Positions 1 to 8,003 of a stretch of 64,000 nt of DNA are shown one piece after another. The notes below the pieces were generated by a model. That model did not search any database. It was not told the DNA's origin and saw only the letters and a list, made by a program, of their open reading frames with translations. Position 1 is the first letter of the stretch, and each line of letters opens with the position of its first letter. The translations under genes were made by a program, and so were the position numbers. This stretch comes from Phycisphaerales bacterium (GTDB taxonomy: Bacteria > Planctomycetota > Phycisphaerae > Phycisphaerales > UBA1924): the NCBI GenBank assembly GCA_020847535.1, contig JADLBU010000083.1:62001-126000 (forward strand), read 5' to 3'.

Positions 1-726
1 GGTCCGACCGGGTCGGGCAAGACGACCTCGCTGGCGACGATGATCGACTACGTCAACGCCAACTACGACCGGCACATCGTGACGATGGAAGACCCGATCG
101 AGTATTACCACTATCACAAGAAGAGCATCGTTAACCAGCGGGCGATCCACGACGATGTGCCTTCGTTCTCGGAGGCGCTGCGTCGTGTGCTGCGAATGGA
201 CCCGGACGTGATCCTGGTCGGCGAAATGCGAGACCTGGAGACGATCGAGGCGGCGGTGCGAGCCGCCGAGACGGGCCACTTGGTGTTCGCAACCCTGCAC
301 ACCACTGGGGCGGCCAAGACGATCGACCGTCTGGTGGATGCCTTCCCTGTCACCCAACAGAACCAGATCCGAGTCCAGCTCTCGACGGCCCTGATCTGCA
401 TCCTCAGCCAGGTGCTTCTTTCCAGGACGGATGTCAGCGGGATGGTCGCCGGGTACGAATTCCTGGTGGTTACCCCGGCGATCGCGAACCTGATCCGCGA
501 AGCCAAGACCTTCCGGATCGATTCGGCGATCCAGACCGGGCGAAAGTTCGGCATGCAGCTCCTGGATGACCACCTTTGGTCACTCTACAAGCGCGGGATG
601 ATCTCGGCGGAGGAGATGATCGACAAGAGTAAAAATCCAGCTGACCTAACTGACAAGATCCACAAGGAAGGTGGGAAAGTGGGTCGGGCGGAGTGGGACG
701 AGGATCTCGACCTTCAGAAGGAGTGA
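1..726 (+). CDS. pilT: PilT-like retraction ATPase, 5' end outside window
   Basis: Hexameric cytoplasmic ATPase that in the PilT family depolymerises type IV pili. The reading frame is open from base 1, where the Walker A loop GPTGSGKTT begins, so the N-terminal domain lies upstream of the window. The provided ORF start at 40 is an internal Met. Next come the Asp box, Walker B (DPDVILVGEMRD) and His box (ATLHTTGA). The C-terminal part has ANLIREAKTFRI, close to the AIRNLIRE signature that separates PilT from PilB/GspE. No zinc-binding cysteine pair is present, which also fits PilT. It is 486 bp upstream of a PilB/GspE-type ATPase on the same strand, as in a type IV pilus locus. Family assignment is secure; whether true twitching pili are made cannot be told from here. 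Confidence 0.9.
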   Translation, partial: GPTGSGKTTSLATMIDYVNANYDRHIVTMEDPIEYYHYHKKSIVNQRAIHDDVPSFSEALRRVLRMDPDVILVGEMRDLETIEAAVRAAETGHLVFATLHTTGAAKTIDRLVDAFPVTQQNQIRVQLSTALICILSQVLLSRTDVSGMVAGYEFLVVTPAIANLIREAKTFRIDSAIQTGRKFGMQLLDDHLWSLYKRGMISAEEMIDKSKNPADLTDKIHKEGGKVGRAEWDEDLDLQKE

Positions 727-1212
727 GGTCTTGGTTGTGGTCGGATAAGAAATTGGTGCATGGAAGGGTGCTTCGAGTACCAAAATCCATGTGTCGTGTG
801 TTCTTTTGTGTGTCGTTTGGGTAGGATTGGTTCGGCTTTGCGGTTATTCTGGTCGAAGAGGCTTGGGGCGACTGCGCGGGCAGGCTGCCTTAGGCGAGCG
901 GGCTTGGGTGCATGCGACCGATCGATTTTCACAGTGCGCTGATGGCAGCGCCTGAGACTGTCGGATCCGGCGATGGACTGGGCCATGGCGAGCCGGGTGC
1001 TCGCGAGCGACGGGCGGTGTGGGGGATGGGTTTTGACCCGCCGCGCGAAGTCAACAACTGCTCATGGGATCTGACGGGTGGTGGGGGGCTGAGTTCCGGC
1101 CTGGGGGTTGTACGTGGTTCGGAGCGTCAGGGCAGCGGTTGTGTGTCGGCGACCAGATGACGATTTCAGATGACCGTGGAAGTCGAGCCAGAAGCAAAGA
1201 AGGAAGCGCAGC
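727..1212 (+). other. intergenic stretch, no gene found
   Basis: These 486 bases lie between the pilT-like and pilB-like genes. The short ORFs here (760..942, 912..1160) have no recognisable motif, no ribosome binding site and biased composition, so I do not call them. The only functional element I can support is AAGGAAG at about 1199-1205, the likely ribosome binding site of the downstream ATPase. No convincing -10/-35 pair or terminator hairpin was seen. Confidence 0.5.
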
Positions 1213-2949
1213 ATGCCGGTGCTCGATCCAGCCGAGGTCAAAGGTAAGAAGATTGGCCGCATCCTCACCAAGATGGGCAAGGTGACCCGTGACCAGGTGC
1301 ATGAGGCCCTGGCGGTCCAGAAGACCCGGAAGGTGCTCCTGGGCCAGCTCCTGATCGAACTGGGTCTGGTGTCGGCCCGCGACATCGCCGAGGCCCTGGC
1401 GGGCCAGGCGGGGATGCAGTACCTGGACCTGGCGGGCAAGGACATCGCCGAGGATGTGCGTTCGGTGATCCCGGCCGAGAACGTCCAGTCGTACCAGGTG
1501 ATTCCGATCGAGTACAACCCGACGAGCAAGCGGTTGAAGATCGCGATGAAGAGCCCGGACAATTTCCGGGCGGTGGACGATCTGCGGCTGCTGATGGGGT
1601 TCAACGTCGAGGCCGTGGTCGCGGATGCAGCGCTGATCGAGGCGCTGATCAAGAAGCACTACTCCAAGAGCGAGTCGGTGGTGGATGTCGTCGGGGCCTT
1701 GGCCAAGGACGACAAGTTCAAGGCCCTGGAGGGCCGCGGCGAGTCGATCGACCTGGATGCCATCATGGAGATGGCGGATGACAACCAGGTGATCAAGCTG
1801 CTGAACCTGGTGCTGTTGCAGGCGATCAAGGACCGGGCATCGGACATCCACTTCGAGCCGTTCGAGAACGAGTTCAAGATGCGGTACCGGATCGACGGGA
1901 TCCTGTACGAGATGAACTCACCGCCCAAGCACCTGGGGCCGGCGATCACCAGCCGTGTGAAGGTGATGTCGAACCTGGACATCGCCGAGCGGCGCCTGCC
2001 GCAGGATGGGCGCATCGAGCTGACGATCGGGGGCAACCCGGTCGATCTCCGCGTCGCCGTGCTGCCGACGATGTACGGCGAGAGCGTGGTGATGCGAGTG
2101 CTGGACCGCTCGAACGTGGAGCTGTCGCTGGAGCGGCTGGGGCTGCGCGAGGACGACCTGGCGACGGTGCAGCGGCTGATCAACAAGCCCAACGGCATCG
2201 TGATCGTGACGGGGCCGACGGGCTCGGGCAAGACGACGACGCTGTACGCGGCGCTTGCGAGCCTGAACGACATCCAGACGAAGATATTGACCGCCGAGGA
2301 TCCGGTCGAGTACGACATCGACGGGCTGTGCCAGTGCCAGATGAACGCGGATGTGGGCCTGACGTTCGCCAAGGCGCTGCGCAGCTTCCTGCGTCAGGAT
2401 CCCGACATCATCCTGGTGGGCGAGATCCGCGACCTCGAGACAGCGCAGATCGCGGTGCAGGCATCGCTGACGGGCCACTTGGTGCTTTCGACGCTGCACA
2501 CCAACGACGCTCCCAGCTCGGTGGTGCGTCTCTTGGACCTGGGGCTGGAGGCGTTCCTCCTGACGGCGACCATCGAGGGGATCGTGGCCCAGCGCCTGGT
2601 GCGGAAGATCTGCGCCTCGTGCAAGGAGCCCTACACGCCGACGGAGGAGGAGCTGCTTGAGCTGAACCTGACGCCCGACCAGGTGCGTGGGAAGCGGTTC
2701 ATGCGGGGCAAGGGTTGCAACGTCTGCAACGGCTCTGGATACAAGGGCCGTATGGCGATGTTCGAGATCATGACGCTGGACGATGAGATCCGCGAGATGA
2801 TCATGCACGAGGCGAGCACATCGGTGCTGCGTGCGGCATCCCGCAAGAAGGGGATGCGGACGCTGCGCGAGACGGGGCTTCTGGCGATCTACGAGGGGCA
2901 GACGACGATCGATGAGGTTGTGCGTGAGACGCTGTCGGAGGATTCGTAA
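1213..2949 (+). CDS. pilB: PilB/GspE-type assembly ATPase
   Basis: Cytoplasmic ATPase that powers pilin or pseudopilin assembly at the inner-membrane platform. The 578 aa give an N-terminal MshEN-type domain (about residues 1-150, starting GRILTKMGK), a linker, then the secretion-ATPase core. Walker A GPTGSGKTTTLYA is near residue 334, Walker B is DPDIILVGEIRD and the His box is STLHTND. Two CxxC pairs (CASC near 467, CNVC near 503) form the zinc-binding module typical of PilB/GspE and absent from PilT. Length is normal for the family. Start chosen at the ATG preceded by AAGGAAG. The PilC/GspF gene follows after 122 bp, so the two are probably one transcript. PilB versus GspE cannot be decided on sequence alone; the nearby PilT-like gene favours PilB. 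Confidence 0.93.
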   Translation: MPVLDPAEVKGKKIGRILTKMGKVTRDQVHEALAVQKTRKVLLGQLLIELGLVSARDIAEALAGQAGMQYLDLAGKDIAEDVRSVIPAENVQSYQVIPIEYNPTSKRLKIAMKSPDNFRAVDDLRLLMGFNVEAVVADAALIEALIKKHYSKSESVVDVVGALAKDDKFKALEGRGESIDLDAIMEMADDNQVIKLLNLVLLQAIKDRASDIHFEPFENEFKMRYRIDGILYEMNSPPKHLGPAITSRVKVMSNLDIAERRLPQDGRIELTIGGNPVDLRVAVLPTMYGESVVMRVLDRSNVELSLERLGLREDDLATVQRLINKPNGIVIVTGPTGSGKTTTLYAALASLNDIQTKILTAEDPVEYDIDGLCQCQMNADVGLTFAKALRSFLRQDPDIILVGEIRDLETAQIAVQASLTGHLVLSTLHTNDAPSSVVRLLDLGLEAFLLTATIEGIVAQRLVRKICASCKEPYTPTEEELLELNLTPDQVRGKRFMRGKGCNVCNGSGYKGRMAMFEIMTLDDEIREMIMHEASTSVLRAASRKKGMRTLRETGLLAIYEGQTTIDEVVRETLSEDS

Positions 2950-3071
2950 AGGAAGGCACTGGGCATCGGGCACTGGTGGGGAGGAGTGGCAGAGGCGATA
3001 GCGCGGGTGTCGAGTGGAGATCGGTTGGGGTGGAGCAGGATGACGCGCGGCTGGCGCGTGGAGTGTGAACG

Positions 3072-4370
3072 ATGGCGACGTTTGCATACGAGGCATTGAA
3101 CGCGGCCGGTAAACCCCAGAAGGGGACCGTGGACGCCGGTACGAACGAGGAGGCGGTGCAGAAGATCCGCTCTCAGGGCTTCTTCCCGACCTCGGTGCGC
3201 GAGCAGAAGGCCAAGAAGAAGGAAGAGAAGGAAGCCGCGAACCAGACGGCCAGCAAGAAGAAAAAGAAGAAGGGCGGGGGCGGTTTCGGCCGTGTGAGCC
3301 CCAAGCTTCTGACGGTCTTCACGCGCCAGCTCTCGACGCTCCAGGACGCCGGGCTTCCGTTGCTGCGATCGCTGCAGATCCTGGAGGGCCAGCAGAAGCC
3401 GGGGCTTCTGAAGAACATCCTGCAGGGCGTGTGCGACGAGGTCGAGGGCGGGGCATCGCTGTCGGAGGCGATGAGCAAGTTCCCGCGTGCGTTCAACCGC
3501 CTGTTTGTGAAGATGGTGAACGCCGGCGAGATCGGCGGCGTGCTGGACATCATCCTGCAGCGTTTGAGCGAGTTCATGGAGAAGAGCCAGCGGCTGAAGA
3601 GGAAGATCCGCGGCGCGATGGTGTACCCGATCGTGGTGGTGTCGATCGCGGGCCTGATCCTGGCCGGCATCATGATCTTCATCATCCCGAAGTTCGAGGA
3701 GATCTTCACGGACTTCGGCGTCAAGCTTCCGATGATCACGCTGTGGCTGATCAATTCGAGCCGTTGGATGGCCGGCCAGATCCCGGGTCAGCGGGTGCCG
3801 GGCGGCATCTTCGTCTTGTTCTCGCCGTTCATCCTGTTCTTCGGCCTCAAGTTCATCCGCAAGGCCGATTTCGGCCGCGCGGTGACGGACTGGATCGCGT
3901 TGAAGATCCCGATCTTCGGCAAGCTGCTGAGGAAGACGGCGATCGCGCGGTTCACGCGGACGCTGGGAACGCTGATCTCGGCTGGCGTGCCGATTCTCGA
4001 GGCGATCACGATCACCAAGGAGACGTCGGGCAACTACGTCTACGAGAAGGCGCTGGGCAATGTGCATGACTCGATCCGCGAGGGCGAGAGCTTCGCGGGG
4101 CCCTTGCGTGAGAGCAAGACCTGCGATGCGATCGTGGTGAACATGATCGATGTGGGTGAGGAGACCGGCGAGCTTGACGGCATGCTCCTGAAGGTCGCCG
4201 ACAACTACGACGAAGAGGTGGATGAGCAGGTCGAGGCGCTGGTCTCGCTGCTGGAGCCGCTGATGGTCGTGGTGCTGGGCGGCATGGTCGGAACGATCGT
4301 CGTGGCGATGTTCATGCCCATGGTGGCGATGATCGAATCGCTGCAGGGCGGCAACAAAGGAGGCGGCTAA
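3072..4370 (+). CDS. pilC: PilC/GspF-type inner-membrane platform protein
   Basis: Polytopic inner-membrane protein that couples the assembly ATPase to the pilus or pseudopilus. The 432 aa contain two T2SSF repeats: the first follows LLTVFTRQLSTLQDAGLPLL (about 77-200) and the second follows IARFTRTLGTLISAGVPILEA (about 295-415). Hydrophobic membrane segments lie near 190-215, 240-265 and the C-terminal 385-425. Between the N-terminal cytoplasmic segment and the first repeat is a strongly basic linker (runs of lysine, then a glycine run, about residues 49-76) that is unusually lysine-dense. It follows the PilB-type ATPase gene, as is standard, and the stop codon directly abuts the tandem palindromic repeats. 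Confidence 0.93.
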   Translation: MATFAYEALNAAGKPQKGTVDAGTNEEAVQKIRSQGFFPTSVREQKAKKKEEKEAANQTASKKKKKKGGGGFGRVSPKLLTVFTRQLSTLQDAGLPLLRSLQILEGQQKPGLLKNILQGVCDEVEGGASLSEAMSKFPRAFNRLFVKMVNAGEIGGVLDIILQRLSEFMEKSQRLKRKIRGAMVYPIVVVSIAGLILAGIMIFIIPKFEEIFTDFGVKLPMITLWLINSSRWMAGQIPGQRVPGGIFVLFSPFILFFGLKFIRKADFGRAVTDWIALKIPIFGKLLRKTAIARFTRTLGTLISAGVPILEAITITKETSGNYVYEKALGNVHDSIREGESFAGPLRESKTCDAIVVNMIDVGEETGELDGMLLKVADNYDEEVDEQVEALVSLLEPLMVVVLGGMVGTIVVAMFMPMVAMIESLQGGNKGGG

Positions 4371-4461
4371 GAGACTGTTTCAGAACGATGTAGCAGGACG
4401 GTAGAACACAGGCAGGATGCCTGTGCCACGAGATTGGGTAGGGTTCTGAAACAGCTTCTAA
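4371..4461 (+). repeat. 91-bp palindromic repeat, unit 1 of 2
   Basis: The unit starts immediately after the pilC stop. Its ends are a perfect 12-bp inverted repeat, CTGTTTCAGAAC at 4375-4386 and GTTCTGAAACAG at 4443-4454. Its centre holds a second perfect hairpin, CACAGGCA-GGA-TGCCTGTG (4407-4425). It is followed head-to-tail by a near-identical second unit. Termini plus a central stem resemble a small non-autonomous mobile or REP-type element. No encoded protein. Confidence 0.85.
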
Positions 4462-4552
4462 GAGACTGTTTCAGAACTTCGTAGCAGAGCGGTAGAACAC
4501 AGGCAGGATGCCTGTGCCACGAGATGGGGTAGGGTTCTGAAACAGTTTCTAA
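4462..4552 (+). repeat. 91-bp palindromic repeat, unit 2 of 2
   Basis: Direct tandem copy of the preceding unit with a handful of substitutions, mainly next to the terminal repeat (GAACTTCG versus GAACGATG) and in the final AACAGTTTCT. The 12-bp terminal inverted repeat (4466-4477 and 4534-4545) and the inner ACAGGCA/TGCCTGT stem are perfectly kept, suggesting selection or recent duplication. The remaining bases 4553-4727 up to the next gene hold only its ribosome binding site (AGGAAAGGA, 4711-4719). Confidence 0.85.
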
Positions 4553-4727
4553 GCGCCGGGGGGGCGGCGGCTCAGCGCTGCCCCTTGTCGTGGGGGCAGT
4601 GGCGGGGGTGAGATGGTCGGACGGCAGTTGACCGGTCCGGCCGGTGGATCGCCGAGGGATAGCGGCGATGCGTCGGTTGGCCGGTCGGTGGGTGGGGGCG
4701 GTGGTTCGGCAGGAAAGGACCGTGCAT

Positions 4728-5723
4728 ATGCGCGAGGCGCACAGCAAGATCCGGATCGAGCGAGGGGTATCCGGCGGATCCGGGCGCAGGGTCGGCGCGT
4801 TCACGCTGATCCAGCTCCTGATCGCGCTGGCCGTGCTGGCGACCCTGGCGGGGATCCTGGTGGCGGCGATGTCGGTTGCCCGCGGGATCGCCAAGGGCGC
4901 CGCGGACAAGCAGGTGCTCAGCGGCGTCTCGTCGGGGATGACGGCGTTTGTGACGACGTTCGACATCGCCCCGCCGCTCATGAAGGACCAAGCCAAGACG
5001 ATGCCCAAGACGATCGAGACGCAGATCGTCAACACGGTCTCGGTGTCGTCGATCGCGGTCTACACGCCCGCGGCCGACCAGGATTTCCTGCGTGGCAAGA
5101 GCCTGAACATCAACACGACCAACCCGCTGGCGACCGATGATCGGCGGTACAGCACTAACACGCTTGGCGTGTACCTGGCGGGTGCGCTCAACGCGCGTCT
5201 GCGGGCGGATTCGGACGTCCCGATCGACCTGAAGGAGGGCCTGGGGATCGGCCGGCCGACGCTGACGGGCACGTTCGAGAAGGGCACGTACGGGCCGTTC
5301 GTGGATGCCGGGAGCCGTTCGCTCTCGATCTCGCGCAGCGATGACAAGACGATGCCGACCGCCGAGTTGCAGGATGCCAACAAGTCGCCGGTGCGGTACT
5401 ACAGGTGGCTCAAGAACAAGACGGTGACCAAGTGGGATGACCTGAACATCCCGCCGATGGTGGTGGGGCCCGAGTATGCGATGTTCCACTCCTCGACGCC
5501 CGCGGGGCAGCGCCAGCAGGCCAATCCGCAGGTGACGGCGGCGAACTGGGCGATCGTGCTCGCCGGCAACAACCGCGTCTTCGGGGATGAGCCTCTGGCG
5601 GAGCTGGTCAAGGCGCTGAACATGTACGGCGGGGCCAAGGTTGATGAGAGCATGTCGGAGTCGGCGCTGCGGGCGCGTGCGTGGCAGGACAACCTGCTGG
5701 AGGTCGGCAGTGCGACAAACTGA
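4728..5723 (+). CDS. prepilin-like protein with FTLIQ leader (Glu5 replaced)
   Basis: Minor pilin or pseudopilin of the adjacent T4P/T2SS-like machine. A short basic leader ends in VGA|FTLIQLL, followed by a single hydrophobic helix (about residues 25-50) and a globular periplasmic domain I cannot assign. The usual glutamate at mature position 5 is glutamine here, which is uncommon for a major pilin and hints at a tip or minor role. I chose ATG 4728 over the ORF-track start 4644 because AGGAAAGGA lies 8 nt upstream and the leader becomes normally short. The 331 aa exceed typical pseudopilins (150-250 aa). It overlaps the start of the next prepilin gene by 14 nt, so translation is likely coupled. 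Confidence 0.8.
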   Translation: MREAHSKIRIERGVSGGSGRRVGAFTLIQLLIALAVLATLAGILVAAMSVARGIAKGAADKQVLSGVSSGMTAFVTTFDIAPPLMKDQAKTMPKTIETQIVNTVSVSSIAVYTPAADQDFLRGKSLNINTTNPLATDDRRYSTNTLGVYLAGALNARLRADSDVPIDLKEGLGIGRPTLTGTFEKGTYGPFVDAGSRSLSISRSDDKTMPTAELQDANKSPVRYYRWLKNKTVTKWDDLNIPPMVVGPEYAMFHSSTPAGQRQQANPQVTAANWAIVLAGNNRVFGDEPLAELVKALNMYGGAKVDESMSESALRARAWQDNLLEVGSATN

Positions 5724-6858
5724 TTCGACAACCAGGGCCCGGGGTCGATCCGAGTACCGTGGCGTCGGCGGCTTCACGCTGATGGAGCTGCTGGTGGTGA
5801 TCTCGCTGGTGGTGTTGCTGATGGCGATCGCGGTGCCGGCGGTGTCGTCGATCCTTCGCTCGACGGAGCAGGCCTCGGCGCGGAACCAGCTGGATGCAGC
5901 GCTTTCGACGGCGCGGTCGGTGGCGGTGACCTCGGAATCGGGCCAGGACACGGCGGCGGTGTTCTTCTTCAAGCCCGGCGGGCGGCTGACCATCGGCGTG
6001 TTCCGCAAGGCCGGGGAGATCCAGGATGTCGATGCCAACAACAACCCGACGGTTCGAGATATCTTCGTCCCCACCGGACAGCAGGCGTTTTCGCTGCCGC
6101 CGGGGTGGATGGTGAGGGGGCTGGCGCCGATCGGAACGCTGCACGACCCACTGAGCGATCCGTCGGGGTGGTACGAGTCCGAGTCCGAGCGGCAGTTCGA
6201 GATGGGCTCGGGGAGCGGCCGGCCGTGGTGGAACTGGATCTTTCCCGAGACCGGTTTCTTTGATCCCAAGAAGGCCAAGGACGAGTCGGCGGGCCCGGGC
6301 ACCAGCTCGCGCCAGACGTTCATGATCCGCTTCGAATCCGGGACGGGGATGGTCAAGACGGGGGATCGGCGGATGGCGCTGGTGGTGGAGCCCTCGCCAT
6401 CCAACGCGTTCCGCACGCAGTTGCCGTACCGCTACTACCGGTTCAATCGCGGTGACGATGTGGCGACCGTGGTGGAGCAAATCCTCAAGACCAGGGATTC
6501 GGATCTTTCGCAGACCGACAAGCTCAAGCTGCTGGGGGACCAGGCGAGCGACACGGTGCTGGCGCTGGGAGTGACCGAGATCGCGATGTACCGCGAGGTT
6601 GACCTTGCCGCAGCGCTGGGCGCCCGGGGGCTCAATCGCGCGACCGGCTCGCTCTACGGGGACGATGGCAAGACGGCGATCAGGCCGCAACTGGACAGCA
6701 AGCTGTTCGCCAGTTACGACGCGCAGCAGGCCGCCAAGGACATCAACGACTGGTTCGGCGCGGATGCGGATGATCCGGATTCCGAGCCCGGGTCGGGCGG
6801 GGCGTTTGTGTTCACGGTCGATCGCTCGTCGGGCCGCCCGACGGAGGTGCGCAGATGA
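5710..6858 (+). CDS. prepilin-like protein (type IV methylation motif)
   Basis: Second pseudopilin of the cluster. The leader ends in GG|FTLMELLVVISL with the canonical Glu5, then a hydrophobic helix and a long periplasmic region (382 aa in total) with no domain I recognise. The start is inferred as GTG 5710 because GGAGG (5699-5703) sits 6 nt upstream. It overlaps the previous stop and gives a leader of about 22 residues; the ORF-track ATG at 5641 would add a cysteine- and arginine-rich stretch that is just the other frame of the upstream gene. It ends in an ATGA overlap with the next gene. Similar in position to GspH/FimT-type minor pseudopilins. Confidence 0.8.
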   Translation: MRQTDSTTRARGRSEYRGVGGFTLMELLVVISLVVLLMAIAVPAVSSILRSTEQASARNQLDAALSTARSVAVTSESGQDTAAVFFFKPGGRLTIGVFRKAGEIQDVDANNNPTVRDIFVPTGQQAFSLPPGWMVRGLAPIGTLHDPLSDPSGWYESESERQFEMGSGSGRPWWNWIFPETGFFDPKKAKDESAGPGTSSRQTFMIRFESGTGMVKTGDRRMALVVEPSPSNAFRTQLPYRYYRFNRGDDVATVVEQILKTRDSDLSQTDKLKLLGDQASDTVLALGVTEIAMYREVDLAAALGARGLNRATGSLYGDDGKTAIRPQLDSKLFASYDAQQAAKDINDWFGADADDPDSEPGSGGAFVFTVDRSSGRPTEVRR

Positions 6859-7928
6859 CATGTAGCATGCACCAGAACCACGTGCGCCAGAACGGGCGGC
6901 ATTGGATGGACAGGCTGATGCGGGGTCCGCTGCCTGAGCATCGCGCTCGGGGCTTCTCGCTGATCGAGATCCTGATCGCGGTGGTGGTGCTGGCGCTGGG
7001 TCTCCTGGGCGTCGGCGCGGTCTTTCCGGTGGTGATCCGCTCCCAGCGGCAGTCGCAGGATGTGGTCTACGGGCAGATCGCCTCGCGGAACGCGGCCGCG
7101 TACCTCATGGGCCGCCAGCACATGCTGGATGCCCTGCGGCTGGTCGCCTACGACACCAACTTCGACGGCAACCCGGATGAGGATCCGAGATACGACGCCA
7201 CGCCGTGGTTCATCTGGTCGGACAAGCCCGCGGACTGGGGAAGCGTCGATCCGGGGAGCGGGGATCTGCTGCTGAAGCATCCCAAGCCTCCGAACTCGAC
7301 GATTACTTCGATTTACGTGCCGGCGAGCGAGCGGCTGTTCCCGGCCCCGTTCACGGTGGGCGTCAATCCGCAGTACATCTGGGATGTCGCGGTGCGGCGC
7401 AAGCGGGTGGGCGGGTTCCAGGTGCTGGTGGTCACGCGGCGGCTGGACCAGCAGATCGCGGTCCCCGAGGATCTGGTGCTTTCCAACGTGCTCACGGGGA
7501 AGTACCTGACCAGCGGCGGTCAGCGGCGGCTGCCGATGAGCGTCGATGCCGCGGGTCGGCCCACCGGCAACGGCGGTCCCCCGGGGATCGGGACGTACTC
7601 GCGGCTGCGGTCGCTCGAGCTTGATCAGATGCATCCTTCCGATAACGCGTTGATCTCGGTGCGGGGGATGGATGACGGGGATCCGACCGACCAGAGCACC
7701 ACGGTGCTGCCGTACGCGAACGCGGTGGGTCAGAAGCTGGTGGACAACCTCGGGACGGTGTACACGGTTGCCGGCACCGAGCCCGGGGACAAGGGCATTA
7801 CGTGGATGCGTGTGGAGCCGGCGCTGACGGTGCAGGCCCGTCGGCAGAAGTCCGAAGGCGCCAGCGTGCAGTTCGTGATGACACCGCAGGTGCCGGTGGA
7901 TGTGCGCGTGATCGATGTCGCGGAGTGA
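6855..7928 (+). CDS. prepilin-like protein, PilV/GspI-like
   Basis: Third pseudopilin. The leader ends in ARG|FSLIEILIAVVVLALGLLGVGAVFPVV, where the combination of SLIE and the run LALGLLGV resembles PilV/GspI minor pilins. One N-terminal hydrophobic helix is followed by about 300 residues of periplasmic domain without a recognised fold. It starts in the ATGA overlap with the preceding gene, so translational coupling is likely. At 357 aa it is roughly twice the length of classical GspI. It would be processed by a prepilin peptidase, which is not encoded in this window. Confidence 0.8.
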   Translation: MTCSMHQNHVRQNGRHWMDRLMRGPLPEHRARGFSLIEILIAVVVLALGLLGVGAVFPVVIRSQRQSQDVVYGQIASRNAAAYLMGRQHMLDALRLVAYDTNFDGNPDEDPRYDATPWFIWSDKPADWGSVDPGSGDLLLKHPKPPNSTITSIYVPASERLFPAPFTVGVNPQYIWDVAVRRKRVGGFQVLVVTRRLDQQIAVPEDLVLSNVLTGKYLTSGGQRRLPMSVDAAGRPTGNGGPPGIGTYSRLRSLELDQMHPSDNALISVRGMDDGDPTDQSTTVLPYANAVGQKLVDNLGTVYTVAGTEPGDKGITWMRVEPALTVQARRQKSEGASVQFVMTPQVPVDVRVIDVAE

Positions 7929-8003
7929 TTTGGCTTTGGGGGTGTTGGGAGTGGGCGGGGGGGACGTTGGACGGTCCATCACGCTGTATTGAGGAGCCAG
8001 GCC

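Noticed and set aside
4371-4552. Possible CRISPR array
   Set aside because: Only two head-to-tail 91-bp units with no spacers; terminal and inner palindromes fit an extragenic repeat better.
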